NCBI GenBank assembly: GCA_958349535.1
Contig: CATWDJ010000026.1
Coordinates: 1-28,446 of the forward strand
From: Maccoyibacter sp900556645
GTDB lineage: Bacteria > Bacillota > Clostridia > Lachnospirales > Lachnospiraceae
Reading direction: 5' to 3'
Length of the DNA stretch: 28,446 nt
The position numbers and the translations under genes are program-made. The notes beneath the pieces are model-generated. The model worked only from the letters and a program-made list of their open reading frames with translations. It had not been told where the DNA came from and did no database searches. This document shows, in pieces, positions 1 through 7,106 of the stretch. Every line of letters starts with the position of its first letter. Position 1 is the stretch's first letter.

Positions 1-101
1 TTGTGGTGATTTCTGTTAATTTGTACTTGACAAGAGGTCATTACATATCAGTTGGAAAAATGTACATACAGTGTCGCATAAATTTAAGAGGGAGGTGCTT
101 T

Positions 102-281
102 ATGGCAGTTATATATGAAAGAAAATTAGAGGGAGGCGGAACGGTCAGAATCCATGATGACGACGCCGTTAAGACAGAAGAGGAGAAGCAGGCTATCATT
201 GATGCGGTTTCAAGGGTATATATCAATCATTACATCAGAGAAGCCAGAGAGAAGAAGAGACAGGAGCAGATGAAGAGCTGA
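102..281 (+). CDS. Small hypothetical phage protein (59 aa)
   Basis: The frame is open upstream to position 3, but the start is placed at ATG 102 because a strong GGGAGGTG ribosome site lies at 90-97. The protein is charged: a short beta-like N-terminus (MAVIYERKLEGG), then an acidic segment, then a Lys/Arg/Glu-rich helical tail. No family is recognised. Small proteins of this kind are common in the early region of clostridial prophages. The stop codon overlaps the left arm of a hairpin at 281-298. Existence is likely; function is unknown. Confidence 0.6.
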   Translation: MAVIYERKLEGGGTVRIHDDDAVKTEEEKQAIIDAVSRVYINHYIREAREKKRQEQMKS

Positions 282-298
282 GACCGCCTTGGCGGTCT
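281..298 (+). other. Short perfect hairpin overlapping a stop codon
   Basis: AGACCGCC is followed directly by its complement GGCGGTCT. No run of T follows, so this is not a convincing intrinsic terminator. It may stabilise the 3' end of the upstream message. Confidence 0.45.
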
Positions 299-334
299 GT
301 GAGGACAAGCTGTTAATGATAAAAAAATAAATAT

Positions 335-431
335 TCATGCATTCCCTGTGGAACCGGAGATACTTCCATAAGAACCCTTTCATATTTTTTTCTCCTACTA
401 CAAAGATTCCGGTTTCACATGGAATGCATGA
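335..431. repeat. Long imperfect palindrome in the leader of the SleB-like gene
   Basis: Positions 335-357 and 409-431 are 23-nt inverted copies with only two mismatches (TCATGCATTCC...AACCGG against CCGGTTT...GGAATGCATGA), separated by 51 nt. The structure ends 20 nt before ATG 451, just upstream of the ribosome site GGAAGGAG. It could fold as a long RNA stem controlling the cell wall hydrolase, or be the remnant of a small mobile palindrome. Confidence 0.7.
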
Positions 432-450
432 GAAATGGAAGGAGTGCATT

Positions 451-993
451 ATGAGTAAAAATTTTAAGTATTCCGTTCTTGGAGTGATTATCGGAGTGGT
501 TAGTGGAGTGATTTTATTGGCAGCCGCCTTTATAATTAATGATTTAGATAAAACGGAAAAGCTCTCGCAGGAAGAGTATTGCAAAACACAGATTGAAGTA
601 GAAGCAAACGTGCTGATTATCACGCCGGATGATTTAGAGCAGGAATCATATTATGATAGCTTAGAAATGCTTGCGGTGTGTGTAGAAGCGGAAGCCGGGA
701 ATCAGCCGTTGGATGGACGCAGGATGGTAGCAGATGTGATTTTGAACCGGGTGGACAACCCCGACTTCCCGGACACTATAGAGGGTGTTATATCACAGCC
801 GTATCATTTTAGCAGCTATTGGGACGGCGGTATGGATAAGGTCATAGAGCCATCGGAGCTGACCATAAAGGCAGTTCAGATGGAACTAGAGGAAAGAGGA
901 TATCCGGGACTTTTATATTTTAAAGAGGGCGAATTTTCGGAGTATGGAACACCTTGGAAGAAGGTCGGAGACCATTATTTTTCTATTGAATAA
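451..993 (+). CDS. SleB-like cell wall hydrolase, membrane-anchored (180 aa)
   Basis: Probable peptidoglycan hydrolase of the SleB/Hydrolase_2 family, which act as lytic transglycosylases on spore cortex or cell wall. ATG 451 is preceded by GGAAGGAG; the frame is open further upstream, but that stretch is the leader palindrome. Residues about 8-29 form one hydrophobic helix (VLGVIIGVVSGVILLAAAFI) with a basic N-terminus, so the enzyme domain should be outside the membrane. The family core spans about residues 70-180: a CVEAEAGNQPLDGRRMVADV stretch containing the conserved Glu, then ILNRV, and a C-terminal region with the AVQ...G pattern. It lies with early genes, far from the lysis cassette, so a role other than final lysis is likely. 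Family call is good; role is inferred. Confidence 0.8.
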   Translation: MSKNFKYSVLGVIIGVVSGVILLAAAFIINDLDKTEKLSQEEYCKTQIEVEANVLIITPDDLEQESYYDSLEMLAVCVEAEAGNQPLDGRRMVADVILNRVDNPDFPDTIEGVISQPYHFSSYWDGGMDKVIEPSELTIKAVQMELEERGYPGLLYFKEGEFSEYGTPWKKVGDHYFSIE

Positions 994-1002
994 GGAGGTT
1001 TT

Positions 1003-1221
1003 ATGGCAACGGCAGAATATGTGACGTCTAAGAAAATGACAAGAAAAAATCCAAATGTAGATACTTACAGGCTGCCACTTAGTGATAACGGGAGCATCCG
1101 CATTGACGGGTATGGTCATTCTATGGCGGTATTCGGAGATGCGATTGATAAATTAGGCAAATATGAGGATACCGGTTTAACACCTGAGGAAGTTTTGGAA
1201 TTAAAGAAAAGAGTCGGTTGA
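1003..1221 (+). CDS. Hypothetical phage protein (72 aa)
   Basis: ATG 1003 follows AAGGAGG at 992-998, which overlaps the stop of the upstream hydrolase gene. The product ends in a KLGKYEDTGLTPEEVLELKK helix. This segment recurs in many small clostridial prophage proteins and is related to the YKSLGVTPEQI segment two genes downstream. The N-terminus is a small beta-like region (YRLPLSDNGSIRIDGYGHSM). No function is known. Confidence 0.65.
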   Translation: MATAEYVTSKKMTRKNPNVDTYRLPLSDNGSIRIDGYGHSMAVFGDAIDKLGKYEDTGLTPEEVLELKKRVG

Positions 1222-1316
1222 AACACCAGTGATTTTTAATGGGTACGAAAATCGCAAAAGAAACCATGTATCATAATATATCACAATACAGGTGTACGGT
1301 ATCCGGAAAGGAGCGT

Positions 1317-1784
1317 ATGAAGGAATTAAGCGAGAACCAAAGAAAAAAGGAGTACCTCTTATCATACATACCGCTTTTCAACGAAGTAAAAAATTTAGAG
1401 GAGCAGATAAATGCTTTCTGCCAATCTAAAATTTCCCCCAAAAATCAAAAATATGATAAAAGCGGAACGGCTTCTGGGGAGCTGCACGATTTATCGGATG
1501 TGATAATTCAGGAATCTTCTTTGGTGGAACGCTGGATTAAAGCCAGAAAAAATAAAATCCGAAAATGCAGTGAAATATACTGTCAGATATGTTTTTTGGA
1601 TGATGAGACTGAAAAAACCGTGTTGCAGATGCATTATTTAAGAGGATTGTCTTGGGAGGATATTGCAAAGAAATTAAGTATCAGCTTGCGGCAGATCCAC
1701 CGGATACACGGGAGAGCATTGAATCATTTTGAATTACCGGAAGAGGAGAGGGACGATGGAAAAGTTGGATGTAGAAGTGATTGA
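1317..1784 (+). CDS. ArpU/sigma-70 region 4-like transcriptional regulator (155 aa)
   Basis: The frame opens at 1239, but AAAGGAG at 1308-1313 supports ATG 1317. The C-terminal part (about residues 95-140) is a sigma region 4-type helix-turn-helix: EKTVLQMHYLRGLSWEDIAK followed by SISLRQIHRIHGRAL. The N-terminal part is a charged helical segment (LFNEVKNLEEQINAFC). This layout fits ArpU/RinA/DUF1492-type phage regulators, which control late or packaging genes in Firmicute phages. It could act at the promoter modules near 11370 and 12170, but that is inference. The 3' end overlaps the next gene by 29 nt. Confidence 0.7.
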   Translation: MKELSENQRKKEYLLSYIPLFNEVKNLEEQINAFCQSKISPKNQKYDKSGTASGELHDLSDVIIQESSLVERWIKARKNKIRKCSEIYCQICFLDDETEKTVLQMHYLRGLSWEDIAKKLSISLRQIHRIHGRALNHFELPEEERDDGKVGCRSD

Positions 1785-1968
1785 CGGAGCCATGGTCGTA
1801 GTTGAATCATCAAGATGTGACTGCGGAATAGGAAACGTCATATTGCAGGCGTTAAAAGAACTCCGGGAATATAAGAGCCTTGGAGTTACGCCGGAGCAGA
1901 TAAAAGAGATGGACAGGCTCTACACATTGAAATGTCAGGAGCTTGCGAAAATGGAGAAAAGAAAATAA
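1756..1968 (+). CDS. Hypothetical phage protein (70 aa)
   Basis: ATG 1756 lies inside the end of the regulator gene, preceded by GAGGAGAGGG, so translation is probably coupled. The protein has a beta-like start (MEKLDVEVIDGAMVVV), a CDCGIG motif and a helical end with ELREYKSLGVTPEQIKEMDR, resembling the tail of the 1003-1221 product. The two may be diverged relatives. Function unknown. Confidence 0.6.
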   Translation: MEKLDVEVIDGAMVVVESSRCDCGIGNVILQALKELREYKSLGVTPEQIKEMDRLYTLKCQELAKMEKRK

Positions 1969-1975
1969 GAGCAGA

Positions 1976-2872
1976 ATGGGCAGATTTAAGAAACGCATTG
2001 ATTATGCGAGCTGGTCTGTAGATATTTTCTCCAATGATACAAAAATTGACAAATTACTGGATGCTCAGGGATGGAAAGGATTTGGAGTATACTTCTTCCT
2101 TTGCCAGATGGCATTCAGCGGTGAAGGATATTTCTATGAATGGTGCTATGACCTTTGTGCATCCACGGCGAGGAAGATGGGCGGGGGCATGGGTGCTGAG
2201 ACGGTAGAAAATGCCGTCAGGACCTGCTTGCAGATTGGACTTTTCGATAAAAGGCTGTTTGAGGAGTGGGGAATCCTTACAAGTAGAGGTATCCAAAAAA
2301 GCTATCTGGTTGTCCTTAGTTCTAAAAACAGAACCGGGACACAGATATATAAAGAATTTTGGCTACTCGATATCAATGAGGATATAAAGAAGTATCGAGG
2401 TGTTATTTTTGTACCAAAAAATGGAGAAAAAGAGAAAAGACTAGGAGAAAACACAGAAAAACTCGTAGTAAACAGCGGATTACTACGACAAAAGGAAAGT
2501 AAAGGAAAGGAAAGTATAGTATATCCCCCTATATCCCCCGGAGAGACCTTTGAGAAATTTTGGAATGCTTATCCAAATAAAAGATGCCGGGCGATGGCGG
2601 AGAAAGAATACTGTGACATTTTACTGGAAGGGAATGTTACCGAGTCGGAACTTTTAAAGGCGGCGGAAAATTATGCGGAATATTGCATGATAAAGGAAAC
2701 GGACAAAATGTATAACCCTAATAATTTTATTGGGAAAATGTATTTTGTAGATTACCTTCCAGAAAATTATCAGAAACCAGAAAAGAGGAAGCCGTCGAAT
2801 AAATTCAATGACGTTAATCAAAGGACTTATGATTATCAGGACTTGGAAAGAAGATTGCTTGAGAGAAGATGA
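1976..2872 (+). CDS. Phage replisome organizer, Lin1244/Lin1753 (DnaD-like) family (298 aa)
   Basis: Likely initiator/organizer that binds the phage origin and helps load the helicase. The N-terminal ~120 residues match the Lin1244/Lin1753 winged-helix domain (DYASWSVDIFSNDTKIDKLL and GWKGFGVYFFLCQMAF), ending in a TSRGIQKSY segment. A charged low-complexity linker follows, then a C-terminal domain (about 205-280) starting FEKFWNAYPNK and ending NNFIGKMYFVDYLPENY, typical of the DnaD-like C-terminal part of these proteins. ATG 1976 is preferred over an upstream TTG at 1943, whose putative ribosome site is too close. The stop overlaps the start of a 22-aa ORF (ATGA). Confidence 0.78.
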   Translation: MGRFKKRIDYASWSVDIFSNDTKIDKLLDAQGWKGFGVYFFLCQMAFSGEGYFYEWCYDLCASTARKMGGGMGAETVENAVRTCLQIGLFDKRLFEEWGILTSRGIQKSYLVVLSSKNRTGTQIYKEFWLLDINEDIKKYRGVIFVPKNGEKEKRLGENTEKLVVNSGLLRQKESKGKESIVYPPISPGETFEKFWNAYPNKRCRAMAEKEYCDILLEGNVTESELLKAAENYAEYCMIKETDKMYNPNNFIGKMYFVDYLPENYQKPEKRKPSNKFNDVNQRTYDYQDLERRLLERR

Positions 2873-2937
2873 TCCAGAGGGAGCTAATGCGGCAGGCAAT
2901 AGTAAGACAGGCGTATTTATACTATGCGGAGGTGTAG
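2869..2937 (+). CDS. Possible translationally coupled micro-ORF (22 aa)
   Basis: ATG 2869 overlaps the stop of the replisome organizer (ATGA), the classical arrangement for coupled re-initiation. The product MIQRELMRQAIVRQAYLYYA-EV is an amphipathic helix. The end of this ORF contains GGAGGTG at 2928-2934, the only candidate ribosome site for the next gene, so the ORF may serve to carry ribosomes towards it. No homology evidence; moderate to low confidence. Confidence 0.4.
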   Translation: MIQRELMRQAIVRQAYLYYAEV

Positions 2938-2948
2938 AAAACTGAAAA

Positions 2949-4217
2949 ATGGAAAATCAAATAACAATGAATTTTGAAAGTGATGATTTAGCATTTGTTG
3001 AAGAATATGGAGCAATAGATGAAGCCCCGGACGAAGTATTTGAAAATTTCAAAAGCGTAAGAAGAGGGATGCAGAGAAATTTTCAAAAGTTGCAAGAACT
3101 TGATTATGAAGAGAAAATTGAAAGGCAGAAGAATGTTGCATACGAATTTCAAGAAACTATGAGAGAAAATGAAAAGAGTTGCCATGTTAGTGTAGGAGGT
3201 CTTGACAGTATCACATTGTACATATGGCTCAAGAGCATAGGGATTAATGTGCCGGGAATTTCAGTATCCAGTCTTGAAGATAAGAGTATACAGAAAGTAC
3301 ATAAGGCACTTGGACTTGAGATTTTGAAGCCATATAAAAGCAAAGCAGAGGTTCTGAATGAATTAGGCTTCCCTGTGATTTCTAAAAAGATTGCCGGAAG
3401 AATAAATACGCTGCAGAATCCGACAGAAAAAAACCGAACAGTACGCCATGCCATCATCACAGGAAATTGCGGAGAAAAAGGGCATTTTGCTAAGAACAGC
3501 CGTATGAAGTTACCGCAGAAGTGGCTTAAATTGTTCGGAGGATATGAAAATGAGAATGAGGGAGTGAATTATCAGAAGCCGGATTTTAAGGTTTCAAACG
3601 AATGCTGTTATTGGATGAAGGAAAAGCCCTGTGATGATTGGGCGAAGGAACATAACTCTTATCCATATCTGGGACTAATGGCAAGTGAGGGAGGACAGAG
3701 AGAAGAAGCGTTGGTAGAGCATGGCTGTAATTATTACGGAAAGACAGTTACACGGTCAGCTACGTTTGCTATCTTCTACAGACAGGATTTATTGCAGCTC
3801 TCGTTAGAAATGGATAAGTTTTATCACGAACATATCGAAGTTTTTGAAAGTCTGTACTATGAGCAGGAATATAGCCGTGACAAAGACGGTAATGTGATTC
3901 CATATGAGCCATTAGATACCATCATACCGGAAATATACGGAAACATTGAAAGAGATGATGATGGAAACCTTAGGACCACCAAAGCACAGAGAACCGGATG
4001 TAGTATGTGTGGTTTCGGTATTCATCTGGAAGAACGACCACATAGATTTGACCGATTGCGTGAGCGTAATCCAAAGGAATGGGAGTTTTATATGTATAAG
4101 TGCTGCACGAATCCGAAGACTGGAGAAAAGTATGGTTGGGGCAGGGTGCTTGATTATATCGGCGTGCCGTGGGAGGATGTTCCAGCGGTACAGATAGAAA
4201 TGGAATTTGATTCATAA
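2949..4217 (+). CDS. PAPS-reductase-like PP-loop ATPase family protein (422 aa)
   Basis: The protein belongs to the phosphoadenosine-phosphosulfate-reductase-like PP-loop superfamily, whose members adenylate substrates for sulfur or other transfer. The PP-loop is VSVGGLDS, with V82 where the canonical SGGxDS motif has Ser. A DndC-like alternation of helices and strands follows. Cysteines cluster at C219, C220, C228, then C351-x-x-C354 and C385-C386, and could hold an iron-sulfur cluster as in DndC-type sulfurtransferases. The gene lies between the replisome organizer and the helicase-methyltransferase, so a role in modifying phage DNA or resisting host restriction is plausible. The start at 2949 has GGAGGTG 14 nt upstream, longer than usual. 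Family is confident; chemistry is not. Confidence 0.72.
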   Translation: MENQITMNFESDDLAFVEEYGAIDEAPDEVFENFKSVRRGMQRNFQKLQELDYEEKIERQKNVAYEFQETMRENEKSCHVSVGGLDSITLYIWLKSIGINVPGISVSSLEDKSIQKVHKALGLEILKPYKSKAEVLNELGFPVISKKIAGRINTLQNPTEKNRTVRHAIITGNCGEKGHFAKNSRMKLPQKWLKLFGGYENENEGVNYQKPDFKVSNECCYWMKEKPCDDWAKEHNSYPYLGLMASEGGQREEALVEHGCNYYGKTVTRSATFAIFYRQDLLQLSLEMDKFYHEHIEVFESLYYEQEYSRDKDGNVIPYEPLDTIIPEIYGNIERDDDGNLRTTKAQRTGCSMCGFGIHLEERPHRFDRLRERNPKEWEFYMYKCCTNPKTGEKYGWGRVLDYIGVPWEDVPAVQIEMEFDS

Positions 4218-4228
4218 ATAAAAATTTC

Positions 4229-4280
4229 AGAAAGGAGCAGGAACCTCCCGGGAAAAGGTGCACCGGGTTCCTTTCAAAAA
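4229..4280 (+). promoter_or_regulatory. Structured ribosome-binding region bridged by a hairpin
   Basis: The only good Shine-Dalgarno, AAAGGAG at 4231-4237, is 43 nt from ATG 4281. Between them AGGAACC (4239-4245) pairs with GGTTCCT (4266-4272), with further CCCGG/CCGGG pairing possible. If folded, one unpaired base plus eight bases remain, an effective spacing of 9 nt. A competing pairing of GAAAGGA (4230-4236) with TCCTTTC (4269-4275) would hide the site, so a switch is possible. Confidence 0.6.
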
Positions 4281-6791
4281 ATGACATATAGAGAATTCTT
4301 AGAAACAAAAATTGAGCTGGCTACAGACAGCGGGTTTGTTGTAAAGCCAGAAAAAGTAAATAAGGTATTGAAGCCACATCAGAGAGATGCTGTGATGTGG
4401 GCGTTAAAGGGTGGAAGGAGAGCGTTATTTGAATCCTTTGGACTTGGTAAGACGGTGCAGGAGTTAGAATTTTGCCATTTGGCAGCAGAGCATGAAAACG
4501 GAAGAGCGTTAATTGTGTTGCCGCTTGGAGTAAAACAGGAGTTTACACGAGATGCGGTCGAGGTACTTGGCTATGAGAAACCGGAATACTGCCGGACGAT
4601 GGAAGAGGTCAAAGGATCTACATCACAGATTGTACTTACAAACTATGAACGTGTCCGGGATGGAGATATCCGGCCAGAATACTTCTGTGCGACAGCACTT
4701 GACGAAGCCAGCGTTTTAAGGAGTTTCGGAAGCAAGACATATCAAACGTTCCTTGATAAATTTAAGAACGTGAAGTATAAGCTGGTTGCAACCGCCACGC
4801 CATCCCCGAACCGGTATAAAGAGCTGATACATTATGCCGGATATCTGGAAGTGATGGATACCGGGCAGGCGTTGACAAGGTTTTTCCAGAGGGACAGCAC
4901 TAAGGCAAACAACCTGACACTCTATCCAAACATGGAGGATGAATTCTGGTTATGGGTATCATCGTGGGCACTGTTTATCACGAGACCTTCAGATCTGGAA
5001 CCTGATTATTCTGATGATGGATATGACCTACCGCCGCTAGATGTGCGTTGGCATGAACTTCCGGTACATTACGGAGATACATCCGATAAGAATGGACAGA
5101 TGCAGCTCTTTCAGGAAGCAGCAGAAGGATTAAAAGAAGCAGCTGCAGTTAAAAGAGAAAGTATAGATGTCAGAGTTTTAGAAATGAAGAAGATTGTAGA
5201 AGAGTTGCCAGAGGATAACTTCTTGTTATGGCATGATTTGGAAAATGAGCGTCTGGCCATAAAGAAAGCATTACCGGAAACGGTTGATATTTATGGTTCA
5301 CAGGATTATGACCTTCGGGAGAAGAGAGTAATTGATTTTTCCAATGGCAAAACAAGATTATTTGCAACAAAGAAATCTCTCTCAGGCTCAGGATGTAATT
5401 TTCAAAGATACTGTCACCGCGAAATATTCCTTGGTATTGATTATGAATTTAACGATTTCATTCAGGCGGTGCATAGATGTTATAGATTCTTACAGAAAGA
5501 ACCGGTTGTAATTGACATTATCTACATGGAAAATGAGCGACAGATAAAAGAAGCACTTCTGGAAAAGTGGAAGAATCATAACCACATGGTAGAAAAGATG
5601 GTCGAAATCGTAAAGAAATATGGATTGAATGCAGCCAACAAAGCAGAACGGTTAGAAAGGAAGATGGGTGTGGAAGGAAGCAGAGAGGAACGGACAGTCA
5701 GAGGAAAGTATTACACAACAGTATATGGAGATTGCGTGGAAGAAACGCGGCAGATGGAAAGTAACAGTGTTGATTTAATACATACATCAATTCCATTTGG
5801 CAATCATTACGAGTATTCAGCAAATTACAATGATTTTGGACATAACCAGAATACGAACCGGTTCTTTGAACAGATGGACTTTCTAACACCGGAGCTTCTA
5901 CGAGTGTTGAAACCTGGAAGAGTAGCAGCAATCCATGTAAAGGACAGAGTTTTATTTGGAAATGCAACAGGTACCGGAATGCCGACAATAGAGCCATTTC
6001 ACGCAGTATGCATTGAACATTATATGAAACATGGTTTTCAGTATTTCGGAATGATTACAGTTGTAACGGATGTGGTTAGAGAAAACAATCAGACATACCG
6101 ACTTGGATGGACGGAACAGTGCAAGGACGGTTCAAAGATGGGAGTAGGATGTCCCGAATACATTCTGCTTTTCCGAAAACTGCCGACAGACCGGTCAACA
6201 GCATACGCAGATGAACCCGTAAAGAAATCCAAAGAGGATTACACGAGAGCACAGTGGCAGATTGATGCACATGGTTATTGGAGAAGCTCTGGTGACCGTC
6301 TTGTAAGCAAGGAAGAATTGAAAGATTTTCCTGTGGACAGTCTACAACAGGTATACAGAGAATTTAGTCGCGACAATGTTTACAACTATGAAGAGCATAT
6401 AAAGCTGGCAGAGGAACTTGACGAGATGGACAAGCTACCGGCCACCTTTATGGTAGTAGCACCAGGAAGTTGGAACACTTTGGAGGTATGGGACGATATT
6501 AACCGAATGCGGACATTGAATACCACACAAAGCCGGAGGCGGTCGCAAATGCATGTATGTCCGTTGCAGTTGGATATAGTTGAAAGAATTATTAACAGGT
6601 ATTCCAATGAGGGAGACTTGGTGTATGACCCATTCGGCGGCCTTATGACAGTACCTATGTCTGCGGTAAAAATGAAACGCCGAGGATATGGATGCGAGTT
6701 GAATCCAGATTATTTTCGAGATGGCGTAGGGTACCTGCAAGCGGCAGAAAATGAGATTGATGAGCCGACATTGTTTGATTTTTTGAAATAA
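4281..6791 (+). CDS. SNF2-type helicase fused to a beta-class DNA methyltransferase (836 aa)
   Basis: N-terminal superfamily 2 helicase: Walker A SFGLGKT at 52-58, DEAS box at 141-144, TATP at 171-174, and a motif VI-like QAVHRCYRF near residue 400. A DNA methyltransferase follows from about residue 470. Its catalytic motif IV is HTSIPF at 501-506, where N4/N6 methylases usually have (D/S/N)PP(Y/F). The SAM-binding motif I region, DPFGGLMT from 783, lies after it, so the order is the beta (circularly permuted) class, presumably N6-adenine or N4-cytosine. There is no separate specificity protein or nuclease domain. Such fusions are frequent in clostridial prophages and may mark phage DNA during replication. 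Translation starts after a structured leader. The upstream frame is closed by the preceding stop and has no alternative start. Confidence 0.85.
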   Translation: MTYREFLETKIELATDSGFVVKPEKVNKVLKPHQRDAVMWALKGGRRALFESFGLGKTVQELEFCHLAAEHENGRALIVLPLGVKQEFTRDAVEVLGYEKPEYCRTMEEVKGSTSQIVLTNYERVRDGDIRPEYFCATALDEASVLRSFGSKTYQTFLDKFKNVKYKLVATATPSPNRYKELIHYAGYLEVMDTGQALTRFFQRDSTKANNLTLYPNMEDEFWLWVSSWALFITRPSDLEPDYSDDGYDLPPLDVRWHELPVHYGDTSDKNGQMQLFQEAAEGLKEAAAVKRESIDVRVLEMKKIVEELPEDNFLLWHDLENERLAIKKALPETVDIYGSQDYDLREKRVIDFSNGKTRLFATKKSLSGSGCNFQRYCHREIFLGIDYEFNDFIQAVHRCYRFLQKEPVVIDIIYMENERQIKEALLEKWKNHNHMVEKMVEIVKKYGLNAANKAERLERKMGVEGSREERTVRGKYYTTVYGDCVEETRQMESNSVDLIHTSIPFGNHYEYSANYNDFGHNQNTNRFFEQMDFLTPELLRVLKPGRVAAIHVKDRVLFGNATGTGMPTIEPFHAVCIEHYMKHGFQYFGMITVVTDVVRENNQTYRLGWTEQCKDGSKMGVGCPEYILLFRKLPTDRSTAYADEPVKKSKEDYTRAQWQIDAHGYWRSSGDRLVSKEELKDFPVDSLQQVYREFSRDNVYNYEEHIKLAEELDEMDKLPATFMVVAPGSWNTLEVWDDINRMRTLNTTQSRRRSQMHVCPLQLDIVERIINRYSNEGDLVYDPFGGLMTVPMSAVKMKRRGYGCELNPDYFRDGVGYLQAAENEIDEPTLFDFLK

Positions 6792-7010
6792 AAAATAGTC
6801 AAAAATTTGCAGGTAAATATCCATATTAATTTCAATAAAAAATATGGAAACATCTAACAAAGTATTAGAATATGCAGAATTTAAATAATATAGTGAGAAA
6901 TACAGACCAAGTGGCGAATAGGTTGTGTAGTCCATAAAAATCACTCCTTTCTATATCCAATATGACAGGAGCGATTACTAAAAGGATAAAGAAGCGTAAG
7001 GAGGGATGCT
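6792..7010. other. Intergenic gap after the helicase-methylase gene
   Basis: About 219 nt, AT-rich. I see no strong intrinsic terminator and no good -35/-10 pair. A TAATAT near 6886-6891 could be a -10 element, but its upstream partner is poor. A 21-codon ORF starting at 6962 has no ribosome site and is not called. Confidence 0.5.
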
Positions 7011-7106
7011 ATGAAATGTCCGTATGATAAAAATAAAGAGTGTACCGAAAAATGTAAGCACGCCATGACATGTATCCAGAGGAAGGAGAGAAAAGATGGA
7101 AGATAG
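7011..7106 (+). CDS. Four-cysteine microprotein (31 aa)
   Basis: ATG 7011 is preceded by a strong AAGGAGGG at 6998-7005. The product begins MKCPYDKNKECTEKCKHAMT and continues CIQRKERKDGR, placing cysteines at 3, 11, 15 and 21 with a basic tail, a pattern compatible with a small zinc-binding knuckle. It overlaps the YopX gene by 11 nt and contains that gene's ribosome site (AGGAAGGAGAG). No family is recognised; the ribosome site and cysteine spacing make it credible. Confidence 0.55.
   Translation: MKCPYDKNKECTEKCKHAMTCIQRKERKDGR

Noticed and set aside
27..55. TTGACA at 27-32 as a promoter -35
   Set aside because: No acceptable -10 hexamer lies 16-18 nt downstream.
3946..4197. Alternative-frame ORF inside the PP-loop gene
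   Set aside because: It is a shadow of the main frame with no ribosome site.
6962..7027. 21-codon ORF ahead of the Cys microprotein
   Set aside because: It has no ribosome site and overlaps the well-supported gene at 7011.
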